DNA from: Gammaproteobacteria bacterium
Lineage (GTDB): Bacteria > Pseudomonadota > Gammaproteobacteria > Pseudomonadales > Pseudomonadaceae
Length of the DNA stretch: 64,000 nt
Assembly (NCBI GenBank): GCA_023475025.1
Contig: JAMCWB010000004.1
Location: 1-64,000 of the forward strand
Direction: 5' to 3'
In this document: positions 1 through 9,188 of the stretch, piece by piece
Layout of the letters: every line of letters starts with the position of its first letter
Position numbering within the stretch: position 1 is the first letter of the stretch
Program-made: the position numbers and the translations under genes
The notes under the pieces: generated by a model
The model's database searches: none
The model's input: the letters and a program-made list of their open reading frames with translations, nothing else
Told to the model about the DNA's origin: nothing

Positions 1-16
1 TGGACACACTCCCAGC

Positions 17-180
17 GTCATCGCGAGCCGCGTAGCGGCGTGGCGATCCATTGCTGCGCACTCAACCCTGGTCAACATGGATGGCCACAGGCCTACGGCC
101 TTCGCCATGACGGTGAGAAGGGCTGGAGGCTGTAGGCTTGACGCCACTTGGATTGCCACAGGCCTACGGCCTTCGCAATG
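17..180. repeat. Three copies of a palindromic intergenic repeat
   Basis: Three related palindromes lie at about 17-50, 77-115 and 148-184. Their outer stems are ATCGC/GCGAT, ATGGC/GCCAT and ATTGC/GCAAT, so the pairing is kept although the bases differ. The inner stems are GCCGC-gta-GCGGC in the first and GGCC-tac-GGCC in the other two. The first copy is in the opposite orientation to the second and third (GTCATNGCGA reading). This is the common form of dispersed intergenic palindromes in proteobacterial genomes. No gene is visible in 1-354. Confidence 0.75.
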
Positions 181-259
181 ACAGCAGGGACACAAAAATC
201 TGACACGCCCCTGACACTCCCCTACGCCATACACCAAAACCTGCAACCATGCAAATCTC

Positions 260-292
260 AACCTTCCAGCTTCCAGCTTCCAGCCTTCAGCC
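260..292. repeat. TTCCAGC short tandem repeat
   Basis: The stretch carries cttccagc three times in succession, followed by ccttcagcc. The same words recur in the leuB-leuD gap (about 18463-18530) and between gloA and argG (about 49467-49552). It appears to be a dispersed intergenic sequence with no coding capacity. Confidence 0.6.
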
Positions 293-354
293 CCTAGACC
301 CCAAAACCCGCAACCACACTTGGCCACCGTTTACGCCGGCGCCGCAAGCGGCAC

Positions 355-585
355 CTAACCACCACCCTTTTCGATAAGATAACGAAACTCCCCCTCCACC
401 TCTTCCTGTGCCAGCAGCTGGTGGCCGAGGAATTGGCAGAAGCGGGGTATGTCGCGCTGGGTCGAGGGGTCCGTGGCGAGGACTTGCAGGCGCTCTCCGG
501 GCTGGATATCACGCACTGCATTGTGCAGCAGCATCACAGGTTCCGGGCACAACAGTCCCCGCGCATCCAGTTGTTGATCACTCAT
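355..585 (-). CDS. tusA: TusA-family sulfur carrier protein
   Basis: This 76-residue protein has the SirA/TusA fold signature LDARGLLCPEPVM near its N terminus, with the CPxP motif whose cysteine carries the persulfide in TusA. TusA passes sulfur from a cysteine desulfurase toward 2-thiouridine formation in tRNA and to other sulfur-using pathways in the cytoplasm. The length is close to the usual 75-81 residues. It is divergent from the small ABM-fold gene. Other TusA-like proteins (YedF, YeeD) share the motif, so the exact paralogue is an inference, although a free-standing single-domain form favours TusA. Confidence 0.85.
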   Translation of the reverse strand: MSDQQLDARGLLCPEPVMLLHNAVRDIQPGERLQVLATDPSTQRDIPRFCQFLGHQLLAQEEVEGEFRYLIEKGGG

Positions 586-680
586 GAGGTCAGTCCAATC
601 CGTTTGCCAGCGAAGGGGTTATTATCGCCAAAGGCGGCGCTGACAACCAGCAAGGATGTGGGCAAAAATTCTTTGCCATG

Positions 681-712
681 TTGCGCAAAACCCTGCTCAC
701 AAGACCTATAAT
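681..712 (+). promoter_or_regulatory. Candidate sigma-70 promoter of the ABM-fold gene
   Basis: A perfect TATAAT at 707-712 lies 38 bases before the start codon at 751. The best -35 candidate, TTGCGC at 681-686, is 20 bases upstream, a longer spacer than ideal. A ribosome site AAGGA follows at 740-744. The -10 element is convincing and the -35 element is weak. Confidence 0.5.
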
Positions 713-750
713 CGGGGTGTCAACACCACTGCCTGAGCTAAGGAACCAGC

Positions 751-1035
751 ATGATCAAAGTCCTGATCGAGCGCATTATCGCCGAAGGTCTCGAACAACC
801 CTACGAAGAAATCGCCCGCAAGATGCTACAGAAGGCTATTCAATCACCCGGGTTCATCTCCGGGGAGTCGTTTCAGGATCTGGAGCGGCCAAATCACCGC
901 GTTATCATGGTGACCTGGCAGAATCGGCACTCCTGGGAGCGTTGGGAAAACTCATCCGCGCGTCAGGAAAGTATTGGCGCTTTTTCGGCCATTCTGCAGC
1001 AGGAAGAGCGCATTACCTTGCTGGAACCCATCTGA
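751..1035 (+). CDS. Antibiotic biosynthesis monooxygenase (ABM)-fold protein
   Basis: The 94-residue product resembles the ABM/dimeric alpha-beta barrel family. It starts with a beta strand (MIKVLIERII), has the central VTWQNRHSWERWENS segment typical of these small proteins, and ends in a strand (ERITLLEPI). Members are dimeric and range from haem-degrading enzymes to quinol monooxygenases, so substrate and reaction cannot be given. The start has a good AAGGA ribosome site 6 bases upstream. It is a single-gene unit, convergent with rlmM through a shared hairpin. Confidence 0.7.
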   Translation: MIKVLIERIIAEGLEQPYEEIARKMLQKAIQSPGFISGESFQDLERPNHRVIMVTWQNRHSWERWENSSARQESIGAFSAILQQEERITLLEPI

Positions 1036-1043
1036 ATCATCAC

Positions 1044-1072
1044 ACAGGCAAGCCCCTTGAGGGCTTGCCTGT
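1044..1072. terminator. Bidirectional terminator-like hairpin
   Basis: A perfect 12-bp stem (ACAGGCAAGCCC / GGGCTTGCCTGT) with loop cttga lies between the convergent ABM gene and rlmM, touching the rlmM stop codon. There is no strong T-run on either side, so termination efficiency is uncertain. Confidence 0.6.
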
Positions 1073-2127
1073 CAGCGTTTGACCCGGGCGTGACAGGTCA
1101 CTTCCTCGCGATCACTGTAGAGCTGCTTGCAGGACAAGGTCGCCACGACGCCCGCCGCGTCCAGCTCGTCCTGCACGTGTTCCAGGCACTGCATCACCTC
1201 TTCATAGCGGCGCTTCATCGGTAACTTGAAGTTGATCACGGCTTCACGGCACCAGCCACGGCTCAACCAACGGCCCAAGAGCGCACTGCTGCGGGCGGGC
1301 TTGTCGACGATATCGCAGACCATCCAGTTGACCGGGCGCTTGGGTTTGAACAGGTAACCGTCGGCCTGGATATGTTCGACCTGGCCACTGTCCATCAGGC
1401 TCTGGGCCATAGGCCCGTTATCTACTGCGGTGACTTTCATCAACCGGTTGACCAGCTGCCAAGTCCAGCCGCCCGGGGCAGCACCCAGATCGACGGCGGT
1501 CATACCCGGAGCCAGCCGGCTATCCCACTCATCCCGTGGAATGAAGTGATGCCAGGCCTCTTCCAGCTTGAGGGTGGATCGACTGGGTGCCCCTTTGGGT
1601 ACGCGCAGACGCGGAATACCCATTGGCCAGGGCGCGGCATTATTCGCCCAGGACCAGCCGACAAAGACCCGCTCGCCACTCTCGAAGCACAGGTGCAAAC
1701 GTGGCAAGTCGGTTTTTTTCGGGCGCAGGAAGCGGGTTTTTTCCAGCGCCGACTGCAAGGGGGCACGCAGCTTTTTCAGCAGTGCCGCCATGGCCTTGCC
1801 GTCGTTGGTGTCGGCGGTCTCCAGCCACAATTCCGCGGCCAGCGGCCCCTGTGAGCAGGCGCTGAGAATCGGGCTGATACGGTCATCGGCTGGCACCTCA
1901 AGCCAACTCCCGAGCGCCCACTGGCGGACAAAAATCAGCGAACGAAAGTCCAGCTGGCGCATCAGGCGTTCGGCATCACCCGGCTGCGGGCAAACAAAGC
2001 GCGCGACAGCCTGGCCCGCCTTGGCCACCGGGTAGCCGGAAATCCCGACGTCTGCGGCACGCTGCTGCAGCTCTGCAGCCACTTCACCTTCAAACCCCGG
2101 ACGACAATGCAGCAAGAGTTCCTGCAT
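1072..2127 (-). CDS. rlmM: 23S rRNA C2498 2'-O-ribose methyltransferase
   Basis: RlmM (YgdE) methylates the 2'-OH of C2498 in 23S rRNA. The 351-residue protein has an N-terminal THUMP-like region starting MQELLLHCRPGFEGEVAAEL, then a Rossmann methyltransferase domain with the SAM motif VDLGAAPGGWTWQLV around residue 215. Later segments VCDIVDKP and NFKLPMK supply the D and K of the K-D-K-E tetrad usual for 2'-O-methyltransferases. Length matches the family (about 355). Its start abuts the metZ stop on the same strand, suggesting cotranscription. Confidence 0.93.
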   Translation of the reverse strand: MQELLLHCRPGFEGEVAAELQQRAADVGISGYPVAKAGQAVARFVCPQPGDAERLMRQLDFRSLIFVRQWALGSWLEVPADDRISPILSACSQGPLAAELWLETADTNDGKAMAALLKKLRAPLQSALEKTRFLRPKKTDLPRLHLCFESGERVFVGWSWANNAAPWPMGIPRLRVPKGAPSRSTLKLEEAWHHFIPRDEWDSRLAPGMTAVDLGAAPGGWTWQLVNRLMKVTAVDNGPMAQSLMDSGQVEHIQADGYLFKPKRPVNWMVCDIVDKPARSSALLGRWLSRGWCREAVINFKLPMKRRYEEVMQCLEHVQDELDAAGVVATLSCKQLYSDREEVTCHARVKR

Positions 2128-3344
2128 CAGTTGCGCACCGCGGCCAGACCCAATGCCAGGTCGGCCTGAATATCACTGACCTCTTCCAGGCCGACCGCGA
2201 CCCGGATCAGGCTGTCCTTGATGCCGGCGTCAGCACGGGCTTCCGGGCTCAGGCGACCGTGAGTGGTGGTTGCCGGGTGGGTGATGGTGGTTTTGGCGTC
2301 ACCCAGATTGGCGGTAATCGACAACAGGCGCGTGGCATCAATAAAACGCCAGGCCGCCTCTTTACCGCCTTTCACTTCAAAGCTGACCACCGCACCAAAG
2401 CCGCTCTGTTGCCGTCTGGCCAGCTCATGCTGCGGATGCGAAGGCAAGCCGGCGTAATACACCTTGTCCACTTGCGACTGCTGCTCCAGCCAGGTGGCCA
2501 GCTGCAGCGCACTGGCGCAGTGGGCCTGCATGCGCAGACGCAAGGTCTCCAGGCCCTTGAGAAACACCCAGGCATTGAACGGGCTCAAGGTCGGCCCGGC
2601 GGTGCGCAGAAAGCCGACAACCTCGGTCATCTGCTCACGCCGACCGGCCACGATGCCGCCCAGGCAGCGGCCCTGGCCGTCGATATATTTGGTCGCCGAG
2701 TGAATGACGATATCCGCACCCAGTTCGATCGGTTTTTGCAGCGCCGGGGTACAGAAGCAGTTGTCCACCGCCAGCCAGGCACCCTGCTCACGGGCAACCC
2801 GCGCCAGCTCAGCAATATCCACCAGCTCCGCCAGCGGATTGGATGGCGATTCGACAAAGAACAGCCGGGTATTGGGTTTGCACGCGGTCTGCCAGGCCTG
2901 GGTATCGGCCAGGGTTACGTAGTCCACTTCGATCCCAAAGCGCTTGAAGTACTTTTCAAACAGGGTAACCGTGGCGCCAAACACGCTGCGTGAGACCAGA
3001 ATATGATCACCGGCTGAACACAGGCTCATCACAGTGGCCAGAATCGCTGCCATGCCTGATGCCGTCGCCACTGCCTGTTCGGCGCCTTCGAGCGCGGCGA
3101 TACGCTCTTCGAAGGTGCGTACTGTCGGGTTCATGTAGCGTGAATAGACGTTGCCCGAGGCTTCGCCGGCAAAGCAGGCAGCCGCATCGGCGGCACTGCG
3201 AAACACATAGCTGGAGGTCAGGTACAGTGCTTCGCCATGCTCGGCTTCAGGCCCGCGGCGCTGGCCGGCACGAACCGCCAGGGTATCAAAGCCTGCGGCC
3301 AGCAGGTCACTGTCCAGCCGGCCGGCATCCCATTCGTTACTCAT
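2127..3344 (-). CDS. metZ: O-succinylhomoserine sulfhydrylase
   Basis: MetZ is a PLP enzyme that uses sulfide and O-succinylhomoserine to make homocysteine, the direct sulfhydrylation route to methionine in Pseudomonas. The Cys/Met metabolism PLP fold is evident, with the lysine in SATKYIDGQGR and segments SRYMNPTV, ATASGMAAI and VESPSNPL. The ORF track extends upstream to 3407, but ATG at 3344 (MSNEWDAGRL) has an AGAGGT ribosome site at good spacing and gives 405 residues, the normal length. It follows purF, with rlmM directly downstream. Confidence 0.93.
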   Translation of the reverse strand: MSNEWDAGRLDSDLLAAGFDTLAVRAGQRRGPEAEHGEALYLTSSYVFRSAADAAACFAGEASGNVYSRYMNPTVRTFEERIAALEGAEQAVATASGMAAILATVMSLCSAGDHILVSRSVFGATVTLFEKYFKRFGIEVDYVTLADTQAWQTACKPNTRLFFVESPSNPLAELVDIAELARVAREQGAWLAVDNCFCTPALQKPIELGADIVIHSATKYIDGQGRCLGGIVAGRREQMTEVVGFLRTAGPTLSPFNAWVFLKGLETLRLRMQAHCASALQLATWLEQQSQVDKVYYAGLPSHPQHELARRQQSGFGAVVSFEVKGGKEAAWRFIDATRLLSITANLGDAKTTITHPATTTHGRLSPEARADAGIKDSLIRVAVGLEEVSDIQADLALGLAAVRN

Positions 3345-3450
3345 AATAAACCTCTGAATCAGATCTGATCGACGGGATGCGGGTAGCTGGCAACTGCAGG
3401 GCATCAACTACCCGTGATCATCCGGGTTGCCAGGCGTGGCTATCTGTCGA

Positions 3451-4956
3451 TCAGTTATTGTGCAGCTCGATCACCGCATTACCGGTATCGGTCAGCGCCT
3501 TGGCAGAATCATTGCGCGCCTGCTCGATCTTGCCGAGATAGGCCTCGTTGACATCGCCGGTCACGTACTCGCCATTGAACACCGAGCAGTCATAGTGGTG
3601 AATGTCCGGATTGCCTTCGCTGACGGCTTCGACCAGGTCTTCCAGATCCTGATAAATCAGCCAGTCGGCCCCGATCAGTTCAGCCACTTCTTCGGTGGTA
3701 CGTCCATGGGCAATCAGCTCATGGGCGCTGGGCATATCAATGCCATAGACGTTGGGATAACGCACCGCGGGGGCTGCCGAGCAGAAGTAGACATTCTTCG
3801 CGCCGGCTTCGCGCGCCATCTGGATAATCTGCTTGCAGGTGGTACCACGCACAATGGAATCATCCACCAGCATCACGTTCTTGCCACGAAACTCCAGCTC
3901 AATGGCATTCAGCTTCTGGCGCACGGATTTCTTGCGCGCTGCCTGACCGGGCATGATGAAGGTGCGGCCGATGTAGCGGTTCTTGACGAAGCCCTCGCGG
4001 AACTTGACGCCCAGATGATTGGCCAGCTCGACCGCCGAGGTACGGCTGGTATCCGGAATCGGAATCACCACATCAATATCATGTTCAGGGCGCTCGCGCA
4101 GAATCTTCTCGGCCAGCTTCTCACCCATGCGCAGGCGTGCCTTGTACACCAGCACCTTGTCGATCATGGAGTCCGGGCGAGCCAGGTAAACATGCTCGAA
4201 AATACAGGGTGAAAATTCCGAGTACTCCGCACATTGACGCGTGTGCAGCTCACCGTTTTCGGTGATATAGACCGCCTCACCGGGCTCCAGATCACGGATC
4301 AGATCAAAGCCCAATACATCCAGGGCAACGCTTTCCGATGCCACCATATACTCGGTGCCATTCTCGGTTTCGCGCTTGCCGAACACGATCGGACGGATAG
4401 CACGCGGATCACGGAAACCGACAATGCCATAACCGGTGATCATCGCCACCGCAGCATAGCCGCCCTTGCAGCGCTTGTGTACGGCACGCACGGCCTTGAA
4501 GATATCTTCTTCATTGGGTTGCAGCTTGCCGCCCAGGGCCAGCTCGTGGGCGAACACGTTGAGCAGGACTTCGGAATCCGAATTGGTGTTTACGTGGCGC
4601 AGGTCGGATTCGTAGATTTCGCGCGACAACTGCTCGACATTGGTCAGGTTGCCGTTATGCGCCAGAGTGATGCCGTAGGGTGAGTTGACGTAGAACGGCT
4701 GCGCCTCGGCTGAACTGGAGGACCCTGCAGTCGGGTAACGCACGTGACCGATACCCATACTACCGACCAGGCGCTGCATGTGCCGCTGATGAAACACATC
4801 CCGTACCAGGCCATTGTCCTTGCGCAGGAACAGGCGACCACGGTCGCAGGTCACTATGCCGGCGGCGTCCTGGCCGCGATGCTGCAGGACGGTCAGGGCA
4901 TCATAGAGCGCCTGATTGACGTTCGACTTGCCCACTATGCCAACAATGCCACACAT
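3451..4956 (-). CDS. purF: Amidophosphoribosyltransferase
   Basis: PurF catalyses the first committed step of purine synthesis, glutamine plus PRPP to 5-phosphoribosylamine. The start MCGIVGIVG leaves cysteine as residue 2, the N-terminal nucleophile of the class II glutaminase domain. The C-terminal phosphoribosyltransferase domain carries the PRPP-binding loop in [13 protein letters not shown] around residue 365. The 501 residues match the family. The cvpA-purF order is conserved in enterics and pseudomonads. Confidence 0.97.
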   Translation of the reverse strand: MCGIVGIVGKSNVNQALYDALTVLQHRGQDAAGIVTCDRGRLFLRKDNGLVRDVFHQRHMQRLVGSMGIGHVRYPTAGSSSSAEAQPFYVNSPYGITLAHNGNLTNVEQLSREIYESDLRHVNTNSDSEVLLNVFAHELALGGKLQPNEEDIFKAVRAVHKRCKGGYAAVAMITGYGIVGFRDPRAIRPIVFGKRETENGTEYMVASESVALDVLGFDLIRDLEPGEAVYITENGELHTRQCAEYSEFSPCIFEHVYLARPDSMIDKVLVYKARLRMGEKLAEKILRERPEHDIDVVIPIPDTSRTSAVELANHLGVKFREGFVKNRYIGRTFIMPGQAARKKSVRQKLNAIELEFRGKNVMLVDDSIVRGTTCKQIIQMAREAGAKNVYFCSAAPAVRYPNVYGIDMPSAHELIAHGRTTEEVAELIGADWLIYQDLEDLVEAVSEGNPDIHHYDCSVFNGEYVTGDVNEAYLGKIEQARNDSAKALTDTGNAVIELHNN

Positions 4957-5006
4957 GACTCACACCTTCTGTCGTCGATCAGGGCACGCGCCGGGCGCGC
5001 ACCCAG

Positions 5007-5492
5007 TTACTCAAAAAAACCCAGCGCCTCGGCCTTGGACCAGTCGGCAACCAGGAGGAAATGCGGGATCAGCGACGACTGGCGCCACCAGTCGTCCTCT
5101 TCAACCGGGCCCAGACTGAGCAGGCCAACCGCAACCACCACCAGCAAGACGCCGCGAGCGGCGCCGAAAATCATACCGAGAAAGCGATCCGTGCCACTAA
5201 GGCCAGTAAAAACGACCAATTGACCAATCATGTAGTTGATCAGCCCACCAATAATCAATGTCAGAACAAACAGCAGCACGCAGGCCACAACCACCCGTAC
5301 TGACGGTGTTTCAATCCAGGGCGTGAAATGTTCTGCCAGTGCGCCACCAAAGAGCCAGGCCACCAGGCCGGCAAGCAGCCAGGTGATCAGCGACAGGGCC
5401 TCCTTGACGAAGCCTCGCGCCAGACTGATCACTGCGGATATCGCAATGATGGCGATTATCGCCCAGTCAACCCACTCAAGCGCCACGGCCAC
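5007..5492 (-). CDS. cvpA: CvpA family inner-membrane protein
   Basis: The 161-residue product has four predicted membrane segments, beginning WVDWAIIAIIAISAVISLARGFVK, with the RGFVKEA motif typical of CvpA. In E. coli CvpA is named for colicin V production; its molecular role is still not settled. It lies directly upstream of purF on the same strand with a 50-base gap, the usual position, so it is probably cotranscribed with purF. The C-terminal tail ends in a DWSKAEALGFFE segment. Confidence 0.92.
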   Translation of the reverse strand: MAVALEWVDWAIIAIIAISAVISLARGFVKEALSLITWLLAGLVAWLFGGALAEHFTPWIETPSVRVVVACVLLFVLTLIIGGLINYMIGQLVVFTGLSGTDRFLGMIFGAARGVLLVVVAVGLLSLGPVEEDDWWRQSSLIPHFLLVADWSKAEALGFFE

Positions 5493-5551
5493 AACCCCTG
5501 CTGGAAAAGTGCGTCATTCTAACAGAGCCCTTGGCGTGGTCGAAACACAAA

Positions 5552-6148
5552 TCACGGCCGCTGCGTGTTCTCATCGTGCGCAACCACAAAACCTTCTGCC
5601 TCGTGATTGCGTTTGAGTTCATCACGCAGGCGAGTTGCTGCGTCGCGGGTCTGCAAGGGGCCGACAAATACCCGGGTAATACTGCGGCCATCCGTCTCGG
5701 CGCTGCGTGCATAGGCATTGTATCCCTGCTCGGTGAGCCGGCTGACAAAACTGCGCGCATTATCGGCATTGGAAAAGCTGCCCAGCTGAATCACCCAGTC
5801 ACCGGTTACTGCTGCCGTCGTCCCGGAGGGTTCGCTGGGAGTGGTCTCTGCCGGCGCAGCGGGCGGTTCAGGTTCGGCGGGGGCAGGCTCTGGCTCAGGT
5901 GCGGGGGCAGGCGTGGGCGGAACGGGGTCTGGCTCACGCGACGGCAGCTCGGCTACCGGCTCCGGATCGCGCGGCTGGATTTCTGGCGGTGCGCTCATTT
6001 CCGGTGCCGGCATGGTGCTCGGCTCGGGGGCCTCGATATCGACTTCGACGGTTTCATCCTGCCCGGTCAGCAGCATGGGCAGGAAAATAACCGCTGCTAC
6101 TATGAGCACCAGGGCACCGATAACCCGCTGTTTGAGTCCGCTATCCAT
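5552..6148 (-). CDS. dedD: DedD-like SPOR-domain cell division protein
   Basis: The protein has an N-terminal membrane anchor (about residues 8-27, VIGALVLIVAAVIFLPMLL), a long Pro/Glu/Ala-rich periplasmic linker (about 35-110) and a C-terminal SPOR domain (WVIQLGSFSNADNARSFV). SPOR domains bind denuded glycan at the division septum. The architecture and the folC-dedD-cvpA-purF order match DedD. Two adjacent ATGs exist at 6151 and 6148; AAGGAG upstream is better spaced for 6148. It follows folC with its ribosome site overlapping the end of folC. Confidence 0.83.
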   Translation of the reverse strand: MDSGLKQRVIGALVLIVAAVIFLPMLLTGQDETVEVDIEAPEPSTMPAPEMSAPPEIQPRDPEPVAELPSREPDPVPPTPAPAPEPEPAPAEPEPPAAPAETTPSEPSGTTAAVTGDWVIQLGSFSNADNARSFVSRLTEQGYNAYARSAETDGRSITRVFVGPLQTRDAATRLRDELKRNHEAEGFVVAHDENTQRP

Positions 6149-6151
6149 CAT

Positions 6152-7426
6152 TCAACTCCTTTGGGCGAGCCATTCAAGGGCTGCCGCGACGGTAAAAAAT
6201 GAGCCAAAAATCATGATCGCACTCTTATCGTCAGCGTCAAGCTGTGCGCTGATGGCGGCAGCGACACTGGTATGACAATGGGCCCTTTCGCCCTGCCCGT
6301 CCAGCAGTTGCTGTAACTCGCTCGCACTGCGGCTACGTGGTGAGGGTAAGGGTGCTAGCGCCCAGTCGAGAAAGCAGCCACGTAGCGCCTGCACAATGCC
6401 GCTGACATCCTTGTCATCCAGCGCAGAGAATACGGCGCGCATGGGTTGCTCGCGCTGCGCCAGAGTACTGGCCAGCCAGCTGGCTGCATGCGGGTTATGC
6501 CCAACATCCAGGCACAGGCTGCGCGTCTGGCCGCGCCACTGGATCTGCCGCCAATCCATGCGGCCGGTCAAACGCAAACCCTGCAGGGTCTGGCTGACCT
6601 GTTCGGCCGATAGCTGACAGCCGGCCAGCACACAGGCCTGGATGGCCAGCAACAGATTGTCACGCGGCAAACTGACTGCAGCTAATGGACCCAGCGTCTG
6701 GCTAACGGCCGACGGAGTCTGGATACTCACCTGCCAGCGGCCATCGGCACCCAGTAACTGCCAGTCCAGATCCTTGCCACGCTGGAAAACCTGTGGTCCG
6801 ATGTCTGCCAGAGTGCTGACAAAGCGCGGCGGCACATCTGTTTCGCCGCAGATCAGTGGCCGACCTTGCCGAGCTATTCCTGCCTTCTCAAACCCCACCG
6901 AGTCGCGGCTATCACCGAGGAACTGCTGGTGGTCCAGACCAATGCTGGTGACGATGGCAATATCGGCGTCAACCACGTTGACCGCATCCAGCCTACCGCC
7001 CAGGCCGACCTCCAGCACCACCGCATCCAGGTCAGCGCGCTGGAACAACCAGAGAGCAGCCAGGGTGCCGTATTCAAAATAGGTCAGGGAGATGTCATCG
7101 CGCACGGCATCAATGGCGGCAAAGGCGCTGCACAGCTCTTCATCCGTGGCGAGGCGATCCTGGATGCGGACCCGCTCGTTGTACTGCAGTAAGTGCGGTG
7201 AAGAGTAACAGCCGGTGCGTTTACCCGACGCCTGCAGCAAGGCCTGCACAGCAGCACAGGTAGAGCCTTTGCCGTTGGTGCCGGTAACCGTAATGACCAG
7301 CGGGGCTGGCTGCAGGACATCCAGACGCCGGGCGACCAGACTGACCCGCTGCAGCCCCATGTCAATTTCCTTGGGGTGCAGCTGTTCCAGGCGAGTCAGC
7401 CAGTCGGCCAGTGAGCGCGCTTGCAT
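6152..7426 (-). CDS. folC: Bifunctional dihydrofolate synthase / folylpolyglutamate synthase
   Basis: FolC joins dihydropteroate to glutamate and then adds further glutamates to folates, using ATP. The P-loop TGTNGKGSTCAAV lies near residue 48, and the Mur-ligase-like central region shows SIGLDHQQFLG (about 165) and DVGHNPHAASWL (about 310). The 424 residues match the family. Its ATG overlaps the accD stop by one base (TGATG on the coding strand), so the two are translationally coupled, as in many gammaproteobacteria. Confidence 0.95.
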   Translation of the reverse strand: MQARSLADWLTRLEQLHPKEIDMGLQRVSLVARRLDVLQPAPLVITVTGTNGKGSTCAAVQALLQASGKRTGCYSSPHLLQYNERVRIQDRLATDEELCSAFAAIDAVRDDISLTYFEYGTLAALWLFQRADLDAVVLEVGLGGRLDAVNVVDADIAIVTSIGLDHQQFLGDSRDSVGFEKAGIARQGRPLICGETDVPPRFVSTLADIGPQVFQRGKDLDWQLLGADGRWQVSIQTPSAVSQTLGPLAAVSLPRDNLLLAIQACVLAGCQLSAEQVSQTLQGLRLTGRMDWRQIQWRGQTRSLCLDVGHNPHAASWLASTLAQREQPMRAVFSALDDKDVSGIVQALRGCFLDWALAPLPSPRSRSASELQQLLDGQGERAHCHTSVAAAISAQLDADDKSAIMIFGSFFTVAAALEWLAQRS

Positions 7427-8328
7427 CAGGGCGCGGCACTCTCCGCGCTGTCTTCATCAGCCACTTGAGGTGCGGGCTGTGCAGTCAGCATGGCCAGCGC
7501 ACTGGCCAGACGATCACGCATCTGATAGCGCGGGACAATCAGATCGAGGGCGCCGTGATCGAGCAGGAATTCACTGCGCTGGAAACCGGCCGGCAGCTTC
7601 TCGCGCACCGTTTGCTCGATGACCCGCGGGCCGGCAAAGCCGATCAGCGCATTGGGCTCGGCAACGTTGAGATCACCCAGCATGGCCAGGCTGGCCGACA
7701 CACCACCATAGACCGGATCAGTCATCACCGAAATATAGGGGATGCCCTCCTCACGCAAACGCGCCAGTGCAGCACTGGTCTTGGCCATCTGCATCAGTGA
7801 AAACAAGGCTTCCTGCATCCGCGCACCACCAGAAGCAGAAAAACAGATGTAGGGAATACGTTGTTCCAGGGCTGCTTCCGCGCCGCGCACAAAGCGCGCA
7901 CCAACCACACTGCCCATGGAGCCGCCCATAAAGTTGAATTCAAAGGCACTGGCAACCACCGGCATGCCCTTTAGCGCGCCTTGCATGACCACCAGAGCAT
8001 CTTTCTCGCCGGTGTCCTTTTGCGCTGCACTCAGGCGGTCCTTGTACTTCTTGGTATCACGGAACTTGAGCTTGTCGACCGGCTCCAGCTCGTCGGCAAT
8101 TTCCTTGCGACCTTCGGGGTCAAGGAACAGCTCGAGGCGACGCCGTGCATTGATGCGCAGGTGATGATCGCACTTCATGCAGACATCCAGGTTCTTTTCC
8201 AGCTCTGGCCGATAGAGCACCGCATCGCAGGATGGGCACTTGCGCCACAGACCTTCCGGCACGCTGCTCTTCTGTGCTTCCGAGCGCACAATCGAGGGAA
8301 TCAGTTTGTCCACCAGCCAGTTGCTCAT
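7426..8328 (-). CDS. accD: Acetyl-CoA carboxylase carboxyltransferase subunit beta
   Basis: AccD with AccA forms the carboxyltransferase that moves CO2 from biotin to acetyl-CoA, giving malonyl-CoA for fatty acid synthesis. A four-cysteine zinc ribbon appears near the N terminus ([11 protein letters not shown] ... VCMKCDHH), followed by the crotonase-fold core with [19 protein letters not shown] and a [12 protein letters not shown] segment. The length of 300 is normal, including a short acidic C-terminal tail. It lies between trpA and folC on the same strand. Confidence 0.96.
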   Translation of the reverse strand: MSNWLVDKLIPSIVRSEAQKSSVPEGLWRKCPSCDAVLYRPELEKNLDVCMKCDHHLRINARRRLELFLDPEGRKEIADELEPVDKLKFRDTKKYKDRLSAAQKDTGEKDALVVMQGALKGMPVVASAFEFNFMGGSMGSVVGARFVRGAEAALEQRIPYICFSASGGARMQEALFSLMQMAKTSAALARLREEGIPYISVMTDPVYGGVSASLAMLGDLNVAEPNALIGFAGPRVIEQTVREKLPAGFQRSEFLLDHGALDLIVPRYQMRDRLASALAMLTAQPAPQVADEDSAESAAP

Positions 8329-8373
8329 TGCCGTTCCTTATCCTAATCCGGGTTCCGAATAAAAAGTGCTCGT

Positions 8374-9177
8374 TCAGCGGTCCATAGCCGCGCGCATATC
8401 CGCAATAATAGTGCTGATTGCACGACGCGCCTGCTCCGGCGCCTGTTCGTGGGTGGCAATCTGATTCACCAGAACCGAGCCAACCACCACACCATCAGCG
8501 ACTGCTGCGACTGCCGCAGCCGATTCACCGTCACGGATACCAAAGCCAACACCAATTGGCAAATCCGTCACGCTACGCAGCTGTTCGAGCTTGTTTGCTA
8601 CTGCATTGACGTCCAAGGTACTGGAGCCGGTCACACCCTTTAATGAAACATAGTACACATAGCCGCTGGCGAGCGCACAAATCTTGCGTGCACGCTCAAG
8701 AGTGGTGGTCGGTGACAGCAGAAAAATGCAGTCAAGACCCTTGGCGCGAAACAGCTCGGTGACTTCGGCAGCCTCTTCCGGCGGCAGGTCGACAGTCAAG
8801 ACTGCATCCACCCCGGCCGCAGAGGCAGCTTCGGCAAACTCGGCATAGCCCATGCGCTCGACCGGGTTCAGGTAGCCCATCAATACCACTGGCGTCGCAT
8901 CGTCGGTACGACGGAACTCCCGCACCATATCCAGCACCTGCGTCAGGCTGACATTGTGTGCCAGCGCACGCTCCATCGCCTGTTGAATTACCGGGCCATC
9001 GGCCATCGGGTCGGAAAAAGGAATCCCCAGTTCGATGATGTTGGCCCCTGCGCTGACCAGGTCATGCATCAAGGGTAGCGTCATCTGCGGATTCGGGTCT
9101 CCGGCTGTCACATAGGGGATCAGGGCCTTGCGACCCTGGGTGCGCAGCGCGGAAAAACAGGCTTCAATTCGACTCAT
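8374..9177 (-). CDS. trpA: Tryptophan synthase alpha subunit
   Basis: TrpA cleaves indole-3-glycerol phosphate to indole and glyceraldehyde 3-phosphate and channels indole to TrpB. The catalytic glutamate and aspartate are visible in [16 protein letters not shown] (about residues 46-62). The track begins at a TTG at 9183; the ATG at 9177 (MSRIEACF) has an AAAGAG ribosome site and gives the expected 267 residues. It is 11 bases downstream of trpB. Its position next to accD rather than in a trpI-trpBA locus is unusual for Pseudomonas. Confidence 0.95.
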   Translation of the reverse strand: MSRIEACFSALRTQGRKALIPYVTAGDPNPQMTLPLMHDLVSAGANIIELGIPFSDPMADGPVIQQAMERALAHNVSLTQVLDMVREFRRTDDATPVVLMGYLNPVERMGYAEFAEAASAAGVDAVLTVDLPPEEAAEVTELFRAKGLDCIFLLSPTTTLERARKICALASGYVYYVSLKGVTGSSTLDVNAVANKLEQLRSVTDLPIGVGFGIRDGESAAAVAAVADGVVVGSVLVNQIATHEQAPEQARRAISTIIADMRAAMDR

Positions 9178-9188
9178 GTTCAACTCTT

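Noticed and set aside
17-180. Considered as a CRISPR array
   Set aside because: The units are palindromic, of mixed orientation and irregular spacing, with no cas genes in the window.
678-1082. 134-residue ORF overlapping the ABM-fold gene
   Set aside because: It overlaps the better-supported 94-residue ABM protein in another frame and lacks a ribosome site.
3427-4212. 261-residue plus-strand ORF opposite purF
   Set aside because: It lies fully within purF in the opposite frame, with no ribosome site and no recognised domain.
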